From NCBI GenBank assembly GCA_030533445.1, contig CM060066.1, positions 38,172,235-38,236,234 on the forward strand: a DNA stretch of 64,000 bases. The letters run 5' to 3'. Positions within the stretch are counted from its first letter, which is position 1. The number at the start of each line of letters is the position of its first letter. The notes beneath the pieces are model-generated. The model was not told where the DNA came from, did not search any database, and saw nothing but the letters and a program-made list of their open reading frames with translations. The translations under genes and the position numbers were made by a program. Source of the stretch: Cyprinodon diabolis (taxonomy: Eukaryota > Chordata > Actinopteri > Cyprinodontiformes > Cyprinodontidae). Of this stretch, positions 45,898-56,753 are shown piece after piece.

Positions 45898-46915
45898 ATG
45901 TCCATTATGGTGGTCAACAGTGACCAAATTAGACCAATTTGGCATCCCTGTGATGAGATGTGCTACTAAACCACCCAGATGTTGTTTTCTATTTCGGAGG
46001 AAATCTGGAATCTACCTTTAGACTGAACTGCCCAGGTTATTCAGTTTATGATGCAATTTATGACGATTAAAAGTTTGGAAAGCAGATAGTCTGAAGTGCA
46101 CCAACAACCTCTGTTTACAATTTGCTCTGTATGCAGCATAGCCCAGGAAGAGATGTTTTAATGAGTGTGAGGCTTAATCTGTAGGAATAAAGAGTAATCA
46201 ACTGTCCACAGAGTAAAGTAAGAACATTCTCTGAGGATCCAGCAGACTTTTCCATCTTTGATTATCTTCAGTGGCGGATCTGACCTGCTGTCTGGTCAAC
46301 TATCAAAGCTCATCCTCATCTGTTCTGTCTCTGTGCGTCCTCTGCTGAAGTGAGAGATGAATTGGTTCAGGTCTGGGAAGGTCCTGCCTTTTGGGGCCGG
46401 TGTCCATTAAACCTTCCTTTTATCAGGCTGCAGTTTTTTTTTCTCTGCCTATTATAGCAGGTATGCTCTCTGTAACTTTTCCCCTGTTTTTATGCCATTC
46501 TTCCGTCGATGTTGCATTAAACATGGATGTGAATGTATTAAACATCCATTGAATATTTGTGACAATGCACACTTTTGGGCATCATATCGGTCAGTAAAGG
46601 CTTTCAAAGCAATATATTTTTTGTCAGTATTGAGTGCTGCATCTGCATGACCACAGGCTGTGTTAATTGCTAACAAAGCATGACTTGTTAACATGCCTGC
46701 AGTCAGTGTGCAGCAACAAGCCTCGTGCCATTTCATCGGTTTAACTGAAGCTGTTGATGTGGCTGTCTGTCCAATGTCAAAATAATTTGATTCTGTTCAT
46801 CATTTAAGTGTTTGGCACATCTTACTTCATCCTACTCCTTCGCTGCAAGAATGCATTTTTAATTAGCTGAGCAAAAAAAAAAAAAAAGAAATTCTGCTAA
46901 ACATTTAAAAATGTG
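45898..46915. other. wbp1 intron 1, nothing recognised
   Basis: Intron sequence without a recognised element. Confidence 0.5.
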
Positions 46916-46918
46916 AAT

Positions 46919-47236
46919 TAGGGGTCACCAATGGGGTGCCCATGGGCACCCAGGGCCCTCAGGGGCCACATGGGGTACCATAATATCTTCTGAACAAGTC
47001 ACCAGTGGGCTTAGACAAAAATTGTATTTTATTCTGTTGCTCTTCTTTTGAAAGCATGTATAGATCTTTCAAATTGACAATAGCATAAAGAAAATCTGAA
47101 GTTAAAATAAAAAATAAAAATATGAATATGTATGAAGTTTAGGTGAACGCTGATCCCTCCAGTTCATAGGTCAGTATTGGTAGCCCTTCCTATGACTTGG
47201 TACTCATGAAGTAGCCCAAAAGGTTGGTGACCCCTG
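46919..47236. mobile_element. hAT-type non-autonomous element related to 39088-39847
   Basis: Ends AGGGGTCACCAA and TTGGTGACCCCTG are inverted. Flanks ATGTGAAT and ATGTACAT agree in six of eight positions, a decayed hAT duplication. Shares CAGTTCATAGGTCAGTATTGG with the element at 39088 in opposite orientation. Confidence 0.7.
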
Positions 47237-47275
47237 ATGTACATTTTCCTTTAGCTTAACAAGGAAGTTCCAGAT

Positions 47276-47832
47276 GGAGCAGAAACTTTCCCTTTTTGAT
47301 AAGGCTTACAGTTAGATGGGCTCAGGTTATCCTGAGCTATCTCTATAGTTATGCTGCTATAGGCTTAGACTGCTGGAGGACACAGGAACCCCTTTTCATC
47401 ATTCTGCTTCCTTCTATCTATTCTCCCATTCTGCAGTATTTGTTCATCACCTAACTTTATACGTTCTCCTCTTTTTATCATCAAAATAGCTTCTACTGGT
47501 CTGTCTCTGTTTGGCTGTGAGGCCATCCTGGAGAGAACTATCAACTGTGCTCCTGCCATAACACATTTGCTCGTAGATATTGGAGCATGGCCTGTTTTTT
47601 CAGTGTAGTCCTGTTTCTCTGTGACTAACTGTAATGGCTCTCTTTCATTCTCTTGCTTGGTGTGAGGGATTGCATTCGAGTCAATGAGTCGATGCAATCA
47701 ACTGGTTTCCCTTAGATGGAAAACTTTGAACCAATCTGACTGTACAATGTGGTAGAATTGTCTCTGTGAAGTGCCTTGAGATGACATGTGTTGTGAATTG
47801 GTGCTTAATAAATAAACTGAATTGAATTGAGC
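47276..47832 (+). repeat. Dispersed repeat family A, copy 5
   Basis: Has the 5' extension shared with copy 4 (CTATAGTTATGCTGCTATAGG), a middle deletion, and the 3' part from GTGTGAGGGATTGCATTCG to the tail AATAAACTGAATTGAATTGA. Confidence 0.75.
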
Positions 47833-48399
47833 AGAAGTTGGTTTGACAATTTGAGCTGCATCTTTGTTTTCAAAGAGAAAACAAAACTGTCTTTTTACCT
47901 TTACATCTATGTTCAAGTCATCTTCTGTGGGTACAACATAGATCATGGGTATTATAAAAAGTTATGAAGGAAAATCAGCTGAAATTAGCTTGCTCTGTGG
48001 AATGACTAGGCTTGGCCCTAGAGATCTGGAAACCAGAGAGCTTGGGATAGAGCCTCTACTCTTTATGGAAGAGAGTCCACGGAGCTGGATCAGTTACTTC
48101 TGATCAGGAAGCCTCTCCGTTGCCTCCCTTTGAAGTCTCTCTTGGGAAATAAAATTGAAAACTGATATTTTCATCCAATGTATTAAAGAACGTATCTCCC
48201 TTTTCCCTCACTGTCTGTCATTAAATCAAATCACAGCTATCCAACTCATTCAGGATTACACGAAGTGTTTATATTTGCTGCTGGATTGATGAGCAGGAAA
48301 ACTTTTTTTTCAGAATTTGTATTTCTTTTCAAATTAAGATGATAACATGTATTTCCGTAATATTTTGAAGAAATTGGTTTTAAGTTGAATCATCTGGGT

Positions 48400-49060
48400 C
48401 AAATGTTTTGGATATCCTTTTGTCAAGCTTTCCACATTTGGACTCATGCCCTCTGCAAAACTGGTGCTTTAGGTTCGAACTTCTGCTCACCAATTTTCAC
48501 CGACTGAAATCAGAACTTTGCCTTTGCCTCTGCAAAATTCTGTTTCAACTAATTTGATAATATGATTATTTGCATTGGTTGTTTGGGAGACACTTAAGAT
48601 CTACCTTAAATATTTCCTCCTGATACCATTTTTCTTTAAAGTACACAATTTGCTCCTTGAGCAAAAAAAAATAAATCTACCAAGAAACTGCCACTTTCTT
48701 GTTCACAGTTCAATTTGAGAGGTTTGTAAAAGCCATTTCACCTTCAAATCTAAAAAATAGCATTACTGCCGAACACGTCAATATTAGTTTCATCAGACTA
48801 TAAAGCTTATCTCCAAAATGAAGGTCTTTGGGTTCATTCACAGACCCTAATCTGTCTTTTTGTAATCTTTTTGGAGTAATGGTTCTGTCCTTGCTTAGTG
48901 GCCTTTCAGCCCATGATACTAGCAAACTTATTTCAAGCAGGAATTTAAGACTGTCTACCATTTCCAGACAGCATCTTTACAAGGTCTGCTACTGCTGATA
49001 CAAATATTTAGCATTAAAAGAAATTCCTCTCTGGGAAACAGGACCCATTTGCTTACTGAA
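48400..49060 (-). pseudogene. Second Tc1-type transposase family, relic
   Basis: On the minus strand, around 48840-48925, it reads GGGCTGAAAGGCCACTAAGC, then GACAGAACCATTACTCCAAA, which matches the segment between DNA-binding and catalytic domains of another fish Tc1 family (Gly-Arg-Ser-Ala-type linker). The frame is broken and no ends are seen. Confidence 0.55.
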
Positions 49061-50002
49061 CAAAATGGCTTTCCATTCCGGGCTTGTGCAGATCCTCAAT
49101 TGTCTATCTGATAATCTACTTTTTAAAAAAAGTGCTTATGTGTTGCCTTGAATACATATAGAAAGGTATTATATGTATTTTAAATGTTCTGTTATTTAAA
49201 ATAACCTTCCAAAGCTATGACTAAATCGTATCGGTATTCAAATATTTCTTGAAATGCAGAGAAACCTATTAACCTCATTATACTGTATCTGTTTGGCAAC
49301 ATATCATACATCAATGTACATAAGATCATTTTACTGTATATAAGATGCCCTAAAGCTCTATTCATAATTTTTTATGTAATCACTTTATATATACATTTGT
49401 TTAGTTTTAGTCTGACTTTGTACCCATGTTTCTTTGATGCACTTTTTCGTTCTTTTGCACATCCTGATGTTCATTAAAGCTGTTGTTAGAGGTGAATTTC
49501 TGCGTTGTGATCCTTTTGGAAGTCCCAAACTGCCTTTAAACAGGAAATGTTTAAGGTAATTTTCAAACATTGTGGGATAATGGGCATTTGTTTAGTTGTT
49601 TGTTTTTTTTAAGCCTGGCATGGTCTGGTTTCCTTTTGACCAAGTTTGCCTCTTTAAAATAAATTTGATTAGCAAAAATCACTGTGGATAACTGGAAGAT
49701 CATAAATCAGTGAAGGGATGGATAACCAATTAAGACCGATACCAACACCTGATGAAACTATAATTGTGGTATTCTAAAAGGGTTAAAAAAAAACAACCCG
49801 TTGCACTTTGTCTCCAAGTTTGAAGACATCTCGGTTCCCATCTAGAAAGCTTTATCAATTTAAAATGTCAGATGGTCAATTTAAAATGGTGTTGAGTTTG
49901 AGGCTTTGTAGAGTAGCCCAAATAAGCCTTGCTTTGGCTTGTATATGTTTCTGAAAGGGGTCTCGTTAAAGGGAATTGCTGGCCTGGCTGAACAGGCAAG
50001 GT

Positions 50003-51060
50003 TGTCATGATTTAATTAAAGGTCTGACCCAAAAGAAGAAGACCAAACAGAGACCAGGGAAAAGTTTAAACAGGTTTATTTAGAATAATGTGATGAATCC
50101 AGTGCTGCTATGAACACTGTCAAACCGGAACTGGAAGGTGAGAGGAAGACACTGCGGTTCAGTTCAGTTCAGGCTCAGTGGGAAATTAGATTCTTTGGCT
50201 TGAATTGGAGGAATAGGTTGCAGACTCACTTCTCCAGAAAAAGGTGTCCTTTATGGAATCCAGTCTGTGTGGAATGTTTCAGAGATTTTCTTGTTTGGTG
50301 TTGGGCAGACAGGGTTACTCAGACTGCGGCTGTTCCTTGGTGAATGGAGAAGCTGACTGCCACTCAGATTTCCTGTGGTACTTGAACGTGCTGTGGTGCA
50401 GATGAAACCTTTGCTCGGTGTGAAGCTCAAACGACCTCTTGGGGTAAGTGGATCCAAACTTCCTGTTTGGAACCCCAGCTCAATTAGAAGTTCAGTTGAT
50501 CCTTCAAGAGAGAGAAGGTCTGAACATATCCAGTTTGCAGGATGACTTCCTGCCGAGAGGCAAAGACAAAAAAACTAAGTTAAGACTCAGGTTGACGAAA
50601 AAACTCAGTTTAATTCAGCAAACTCAGCTTGGCTAAAGTACCAAAAACTACCAAACAAAAACTCAGGTTAGACTCTGCTAAACTAAGCTTGGCTAGAGTG
50701 CCCAGTATTGGCAAAACAAAGACTCAGGTTAGACTCTGCTAAACTAAGCATGGCTAGAGTGCCCAGTATTGGCAAAACAAAGACTCAGGTTAGACTCTGT
50801 TAAACTAAGCATGGCTAGAGTACCCTCTATTGGCAAAACAAAGACTCAGGTTAGACTCTGCTAAACTAAGCATGGCTAGAGTACCCAGTATAGGCAAACA
50901 CTCTGGTGTCAAGGTAGTGGCAGTCAGCAGCTTAAGAGCAATCCACAGTTAATGAGGCGATGAGCTGCAGGTGGCAGGGAGCCCCAATGAGGACGGGGCA
51001 CCACCTGGTGGAGGAGGAAAGGAAACACAAAAACAGACCACACAAACTGGATTCCTGACA
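50003..51060 (-). repeat. Solo LTR, 1058 bp, with AAGGT duplication
   Basis: On the minus strand it begins TGTCAGGAATCC and ends AATCATGACA. A perfect 5-bp duplication AAGGT flanks it (49998-50002 and 51061-51065). AATAAA in its sense lies near 50090. It carries a 61-bp tandem array at 50660-50900 in its U3-side half. It inserted into the long-inverted-repeat element. Confidence 0.88.
50584..50900. repeat. 61-bp tandem repeat inside the solo LTR
   Basis: Units start at 50660, 50721, 50782 and 50843 (GACTCAGGTTAGACTCTGCT), exactly 61 bp apart, with one more decayed unit from 50584. Repeats of this kind in LTRs often act as enhancer arrays. Confidence 0.92.
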
Positions 51061-52003
51061 AAGGTCTTCCCTCTTGTCCGTTCCCCTGTAGAGGGGTTGG
51101 GGTTGCCATGATGGCAGGAAAGAATCAACTCTTGTCACTGCATTATAGGTTTTTGAAAGCTGAAATCTGAGTCGACCCCCTCTGTTTAAGGTTGGCTTTT
51201 CTTTCTTAACAAAGATGGCTTCCTTCATGCCCCTCTCAAACTACCCAGTATTTTCTTTTTCCAAAATGTGAACATTCTAGTCCTACAAAAGAATGTCCTT
51301 TCTCCATAAGGTGTAGATGTACCGCAGAGTCTTGTCCCGAGGGGGTAGCTGTTCCGTCTTGGGGTATGCATCTGTGGAGAGGTTAGAAGCCAAACAACCC
51401 CCATTCCTAAGGGGTTGACCCATTTGTCCGTTTCATTTGCATGTTTTCTAAGCCAAAACAAGGCTTTGTTGGGCCACTCTATAAAGCCTCAAACTCAACG
51501 GTATTTCTGACATTTTGAATTAAAAAAGCTTCCTAGATGAGAAGCAAAATGTCTTTAAACTTGGAAACAAAGTCCAGTGGATTGTTTTTTTTTACTTTTT
51601 TGGAATCACTATGACCTGGATGACTGAGAATCTTCACCAGCAATAGTTGTGGTATCTGATAGTATAAACCACTGTATGTTTTTATCTGTTCCCTTCACCT
51701 TTGGGTACGTTTGTCTAACTTTCTTTTACTACGTTGTTTATTTCATAAAGATTTAAAGGAACAGGGGAGGATTTTGTGAAAATGTCTCAGAAATGTTGAT
51801 TTCTATCAGCTTTGCTCATTGCATAGAAAGGAAAGCCTCTTTATTACCTTGAAAAGCAAGCAGACAGCAGTTGACAGCCTCTGACTGGAAAACGTGTCAC
51901 TCTTAGACTAATCACATATTGTTTGCTTAGTCTTGCCATCTACATCTTATCATGGCCATGCTGTTCTCTCTGTCTTGATCATTGTGTCTCTGTTTTTCAC
52001 CAG

Positions 52004-52048
52004 ATGACGATGTCCCTGCAGGGGCTGGTTTCACCTGAAGCTTCAACA
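52004..52048 (+). CDS. wbp1: wbp1 proposed exon 2
   Basis: A 45-nt interval between a pyrimidine-rich acceptor (TGTTTTTCACCAG) and a GTAAGG donor. It is open in phase 0 on both sides (MTMSLQGLVSPEAST), so it can be included or skipped without changing frame. No domain recognised. The acceptor GTCCCTGCAG at 52011-52020 is an alternative. Confidence 0.5.
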
Positions 52049-52320
52049 GTAAGGAGACCAACCTTTAAACCATAATAAGCATATGGAAAATGAAGTCAGA
52101 AAAGCCTATCTCTGAGCTGTTTCTATAGCAAACCTTACTGCTTATTAGCACCTTTGATTCGAGTGTGGTAACTGTTAGCAGAGCAGATTTAGATGCCTTT
52201 GCGTTGTTATACCAAAAAAAACAACAACAAAAAACGTGACAATGTGTTATTGCTTCATTCCAGGGTTTCACTGTGACCTGTTGCTGCCTAATTCAGCTAC
52301 AATTTTATTTCTCATTCTAG
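52049..52320 (+). other. wbp1 proposed intron 2
   Basis: A 272-nt intron between the two small proposed exons; GTAAGG and TTCTCATTCTAG ends. Nothing else in it. Confidence 0.5.
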
Positions 52321-52359
52321 GTGCCTCTGAGAGAGAAAGTCAGCAACACAGTTGATGAG
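52321..52359 (+). CDS. wbp1: wbp1 proposed exon 3
   Basis: A 39-nt interval after the acceptor TTTATTTCTCATTCTAG, ending GAG-GTGGGG, phase 0 both ends (VPLREKVSNTVDE). It lies 272 bases after exon 2 and would join directly in frame to the secure exon at 61425. No domain recognised. Confidence 0.5.
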
Positions 52360-52424
52360 GTGGGGCTTGTCTTTAGTTTTAATTTGGAACTGATAACTGT
52401 CATTAAACTGTTAGAATATACAGT

Positions 52425-53110
52425 GCCTTGCAAAAGTAGTTGTACCTCTTCAGCGTTAATAAAATTGTCCTTTACATCCAAGAAACATGCATGTATTTAG
52501 TTAGGGTTTGAATGACTGACTTTAAAAAAGTTAATTGTGATGACATTAAAGAAAAGGGTAGATGGTGTTAGTTTTGTGCAAATAAAAAACATAAAGTGTG
52601 TTGTATCCACCCTATTCTACTTAGAAGAACCATGCTTTGATGCAGTTACAGCAGTTATTAGCTTTTTGCATCTAAAATATATGGAGATTATTTTGTAAAC
52701 CAGCTCCAGCTCAGACTGATTGGATATAGAGGGTCTGGGAACATCGACTGTCAGGTTTGCCACCGTTTCTAAATTGGATGTGGGTCTGGACTCTTGTTGT
52801 ATGTTTAGGGTTGTCCCGCTGGAGGGTGAACATTCACCCAAGTGTGGGTGACATCCTCTTTTTAAAGCACCACCTATACTTCCATCAACTCCAAACAGTT
52901 TCTGTGTCTCTACTGAAGAAAGGTATCCCAGCTGCACCAACAGGAATCCCCACTTGGATTCAGTATTTAGGATTATGTGTAATACATGGTTTCCACCATT
53001 GCATCCTGTAGACCAAATCGTTTACTTTCTGTTGTCCTCTGACTGGACCACCTTCTTCCACTGTATCCCCTACTTAGCCTGCCTTACACTTCAAATAGAC
53101 TTAAAAATTG
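52425..53110 (-). pseudogene. Decayed Tc1 element with one inverted-repeat end
   Basis: Starts with ACAGTGCCTTGCAAAAGTAG, a Tc1 terminal repeat. On the minus strand it carries remnants of the catalytic half: the plus-strand text CCAGCTCCAGCTCAGACTGA, TCTAAATTGGATGTGGGTC and TATGTTTAGGGTTGTCCCG are complements of the Tc1 segment around the second Asp and the Glu. Frames are broken. Confidence 0.7.
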
Positions 53111-53371
53111 CTTTTTTTTAACCTACAGTAATTTGTTTCTTATTGGCACTATTCATGAAAAGGTAGATTTGTTGAGTGGATCTCGGCAGTTGTGTAACTT
53201 GGCTACCTGTTTGATTAATGCTCTCATTAACCACAATAATGGAAAGTGCTTTGTTGAAAGCGTCTGAATAATTTTTCAGATAACTTTACGTCTATTTAAA
53301 TATCTCAGCCTTTTTTTAATTATCTACACTGTACTTTGGTCTTTGTAATGCTGTTGCTTCTCCAATGGGCT

Positions 53372-53640
53372 CTAGGGCTGCAACTAAACATTTTGCTAAT
53401 CGATTGATCTGTCGATTATTTTTTTCAATTAATAATCAGATAGTCAAAGGTTTCTCTAAAGAAGACTTCTTATGAATTCAACCCAGGTGAAAAAAATGTT
53501 TTTCACTTGAGGAGCTCTGGAAAGAGCAGACAGTAGAAAAAGTTTTATCTTAAATGCAAAATGCTTTACATATTTTTTTTGACAATCTTGGGGGTTCCTC
53601 TGTCAGCTAAAGGCATATTTTGCAGTCATTAACCTGTTGT
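53372..53640. repeat. Partial MITE, GGGCTGCAACTAA type
   Basis: AGGGCTGCAACTAAACATTT and AATCGATTGATCTGTCGATT match the end of the element at 9838-10480. The opposite end is not seen. Confidence 0.55.
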
Positions 53641-53919
53641 GAAATTTATTTACATGTATCAAAGAAAGGGGGACAAAATGCAAATGTACATAAGAGGATA
53701 CATATAAATGTTTTGCTTTCACCTCCTAATTTTGTTCATCAGTCACATAAATCGCTGTAAAATGTGAAGAAATTTAGACTGGGTTATAGCTTTATATAGT
53801 AGAGGATATGAGTGTCATGGGACTCATGGGACTCATAAATCAGAAAAATGTAATAATGTTTAAAGCTTTTTAACCTCCAATCAGCTCACTGTGAGATTAA
53901 CACTTCTTTCTTATAGATC

Positions 53920-54958
53920 GTGTTCATGTATTTATTACAAAGTATTAATCAAACCTGGGAGCTGGCCGTAAGACAGACACATCGCAGATGACAGAGCACT
54001 GTGATCACTTCTAAATTAAATTAAAATCCTGAAACCTGCCGACGGAATATGTTCTCTTTTATTACCGGTATCCTGGTGCCTGCAGTTTAAATTATTTAAT
54101 TGAAAAACACCTGCCAGCCGCCGCGGTGAACCCGGAGGCTACCCGGCCTAGAGGATGCTGTTGAAGGGATTTCTACTGTCGACGCACCGCTGGTATGTGG
54201 GGGTCTGAGCGCCTCCGACAGAAACAGTATAGGCAGGATGATAATCTGGATGAACTGACTGCACTGATTAAGTTTTCAGGTGGACTTTCTCACTTCAAAA
54301 CATATTAAAACTACTTTATTCCCACTGATCACAGCAAATATAGCTGCAAGATTTATATTATTTAGATGAAAAAACACCTGCCAGCCGCCGCGGTGAACCC
54401 GGAGGAGACCGGGCCAGAGGCTTCTGTTGAATTAAGTTTTCAGGTAGAAAAATAGAGCGGGAGCAAAACTGAGTATGATTGTGCTTTATTCATGTATTTT
54501 TTACAAAGTATTAATCAAACCCATCGAAGTCATCATCCTCTGTTTCTGAATTAAACAGCTGCGCTAAATCAGACATGCCAATTTCCCCTTCTTCGTTGTC
54601 AGAGTCACTTTCCGTGCCGTGCGGCTCCTCAGAAATAATGCCAGCTTTTGCGAAAGCTCGAACAACAGAGCCAGCAGACACGTTAGTCCAAGCATCTACA
54701 ATCCATCCGCAAACGGTGGCGTAACTTGCCCGGCTCTGCCTTCCACTTTTCGTGAAACTGTGGTCTCCGTCTGTCATCCATCGCTCCCACGCCGCTCGCA
54801 GCCTTACTTTGAACGGCCGGTTCACACCGATGTCGAGCGGTTGAAGTTCCTTTGTCAGACCTCCCGGGATAACAGCGAGCACAGCGTTCATTTGATTCAC
54901 CTTTTTTTCACATCAGCTGTGAGATGGGCACGCATGGAGTCACGGTTTAACAGCAATG
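53920..54958 (-). pseudogene. pogo-type transposase relic, C-terminal part and duplicated tail
   Basis: The minus-strand frame at 54511-54900 encodes 129 residues with VIPGGLTKELQPLDIGVN, the DDE-domain C-terminal motif of pogo/Tigger-type (CENP-B-like) transposases, then an acidic C-terminus (ETEDDDFDGFD). The sequence left of it is duplicated: ATTACAAAGTATTAATCAAACC at 53936 recurs near 54500, and CACCTGCCAGCCGCCGCGGT at 54108 recurs near 54373. The rest of the transposase continues beyond the gypsy insertion at 60603. No full frame exists. Confidence 0.8.
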
Positions 54959-55688
54959 TGTTGGGATCTGGAGATTTACCACCTTTCTCCAGCAGAGTGA
55001 GCTGTGGGTCTCCTGGGCTGGAGCCCTCCAGCACACTTGAAGCTCATCAGCCCATCAGGAGACCTTCCTACATAAGCAGCAGCCAGATCTTCCTTCAACG
55101 CCGCAGTGTTGACCAAGTTTGGTTAGGGAACCTGAGCCTCTGTTATTCAGAAAGAATCTTAGTTGTCTCTAGAGAGAAACCTGATTCTAACCTGCCTCTG
55201 TCTTCTTGCTCACAGGAAACCCGTCTAAGGTCTAAAGCTCTGGATGAGCTCTGCCTGTAAAACTGCCTGCCTGCCCAAGGAAGCCAAACCTGAAGATTTC
55301 AATCAGGACTCCTCCTGCAGCTCTCAAGGAAGAGCTGGAAACTCAAACCAAGGTCTGCCACTCACAAGTCAGAAGCTAGACGCTGCTGCTGCTGCTGAGC
55401 ACTCTGCTGAACCAACAGTCTCTGGACCAAACCGGTTCCCTCCCTCACAAAGAATCTGTCTGGATCTCTTCAAGGTATATTCTGAATTAATTAACTCGAC
55501 AAATCATCTGACTGCCTGGCTAATCAAACTATCCGTCTCTGCAGACATCAGTGATTCCAGTCCCGGACCTGTGCCTGAACCAGTTCATGTTCTCTCTGTG
55601 AAAACCTTTCAATAAACTCTGTTAAACTTTTACTCTGCTTCCAGTTGTGTTCTGCATGTGGGTTAAGTCTCTTAAGCCAATCATGACA
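54959..55688 (+). repeat. 5' LTR of the gypsy element
   Basis: 730 bp, TGTTGGGATC to AATCATGACA. CTACATAAGCAG near 55069 is the likely TATA-type promoter; AATAAA near 55611 is the poly-A signal, followed by the R-U5 stretch. The gag start codon overlaps its last six bases. Confidence 0.93.
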
Positions 55689-56753
55689 GAACACTGTGGC
55701 CAAACACAAAACCCAGCAGATCACCTCCGGAGGAGGCTTGAGGAGCAGGATGCCCAAATCCAAGGACATGCGCAAACCCTCCGTGAGTTAAACACTCATA
55801 TTGAACACCAGAACCAAGTTTTGCAGGAATACGTTGGCTACAGGAGGAATGCTAATGCCACGCCAGCGGTACTTCCTGTTCCGGAGCCACTTCCGCCTCA
55901 AAGGTCAGCGACAGTCACGTCATTTCCGGAGTTCCGCCCTAGTCCTCCTGAAAGATTTTCAGGTAACCAAAAGGATTGTAAAGGATTTTCGTTTCAATGT
56001 CGTTTGCTTTTCGAGCACTCTCCCGTCAGTTTTCCTAATGATAGGAAGAAAATCTCCTTCATTCTCTCTCAACTCACTGGACGAGCCCTTGAATGGGCGG
56101 AGGCAAGGTTCTCTTCTGAGTCCAGCTTTTCATGTACCTTCTCTAAATTTTTATCTGAGTTTTCTCAAGTTTTCAACCATGACTCAGACAAAACTATTGA
56201 CTCCCGAGCCCTGCTGAGTTTAAAGCAGGGAAATTCGACTGTGGCTGAATTCTCCATTGACTTCCGGGTTAAAGCCGCAGCCTCAGGCTGGAACGAGTGC
56301 GCACTTAAGAGTGCTTATTTTGAGGCTTTAAATGATAACATCAAAGACGAACTTGCCACAATCGACGAACCAGCTAGTTTGGAGGATTTCATCCGGTTAA
56401 CCATTAGACTGGATAATAGACTTCGAACTAGAAACAACTCTAAGCAACGAAGCCTGAATTTTTCTGTTTCTGCTCCTGCATTTAACAATGCTTCTGTTTT
56501 TTCTGGATCCCCAGAACCCAGTACCAAGCCAAGAACTAGGAATCAGACTCTTCCAGCGCCTGTCCAAATCTCTCACTTCTCTTCCTCAGAAGGAACGGAG
56601 GTCAAACCCATGCAAATTGGACACACAAGGCTATCCCCTGAATAAAGACAACGAAGATTTAGAGGAAATCTGTGTCTGTACTGTGGTGAGACTGGCCATT
56701 TCATTGCGTCATGCCTGGCTAAATCAAAAGCCAGGGCCCGTCAGAGGATTTGA
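55683..56753 (+). pseudogene. gypsy gag, one stop before the zinc knuckle
   Basis: Frame from ATG 55683 (MTEHCGQTQNPADHL) to the stop at 56643-56645, 320 residues: an N-terminal coiled-coil-like part (RRRLEEQDAQIQGHAQTL), a Pro-rich link, then the retrotransposon capsid region (PERFSGNQKDCKGF; ALEWAEARF; GNSTVAEFSIDFR; DNRLRTR). After the TAA the same frame continues to 56751 with the zinc knuckle CLYCGETGHFIASC (C-x2-C-x4-H-x4-C). So the nucleic-acid-binding end is cut off by one nonsense codon. Gag packages the element RNA in cytoplasmic particles. The start codon lies inside the LTR end; a later start cannot be excluded. Confidence 0.88.

Larger units (their letters stand above)
49780..51600. 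mobile_element. Long-inverted-repeat element split by a solo LTR
   Basis: About 145-bp arms at 49798-49945 and 51440-51586 are inverted copies of each other: the left reads CTTTGTCTCCAAGTTTGAAG and the right, inverted, CTTTGTTTCCAAGTTTAAAG, followed by matching CATCTAG, AAATGTCAG and GTTGAGTTTGAGGCTTT blocks. A/T-run flanks adjoin both arms. Without the LTR the element would be roughly 0.75 kb. No transposase frame; the superfamily is not recognised. Confidence 0.7.

Noticed and set aside
50584..50900. Regular repeat array as a possible CRISPR
   Set aside because: Whole 61-bp units repeat without unique spacers, within an LTR of a eukaryotic genome.
54619..55615. Open frames across the 5' LTR (213 and 123 codons), repeated at 59957-60524
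   Set aside because: They run from antisense pogo sequence into the LTR, or lie wholly in LTR sequence, and recur simply because the LTR is repeated.
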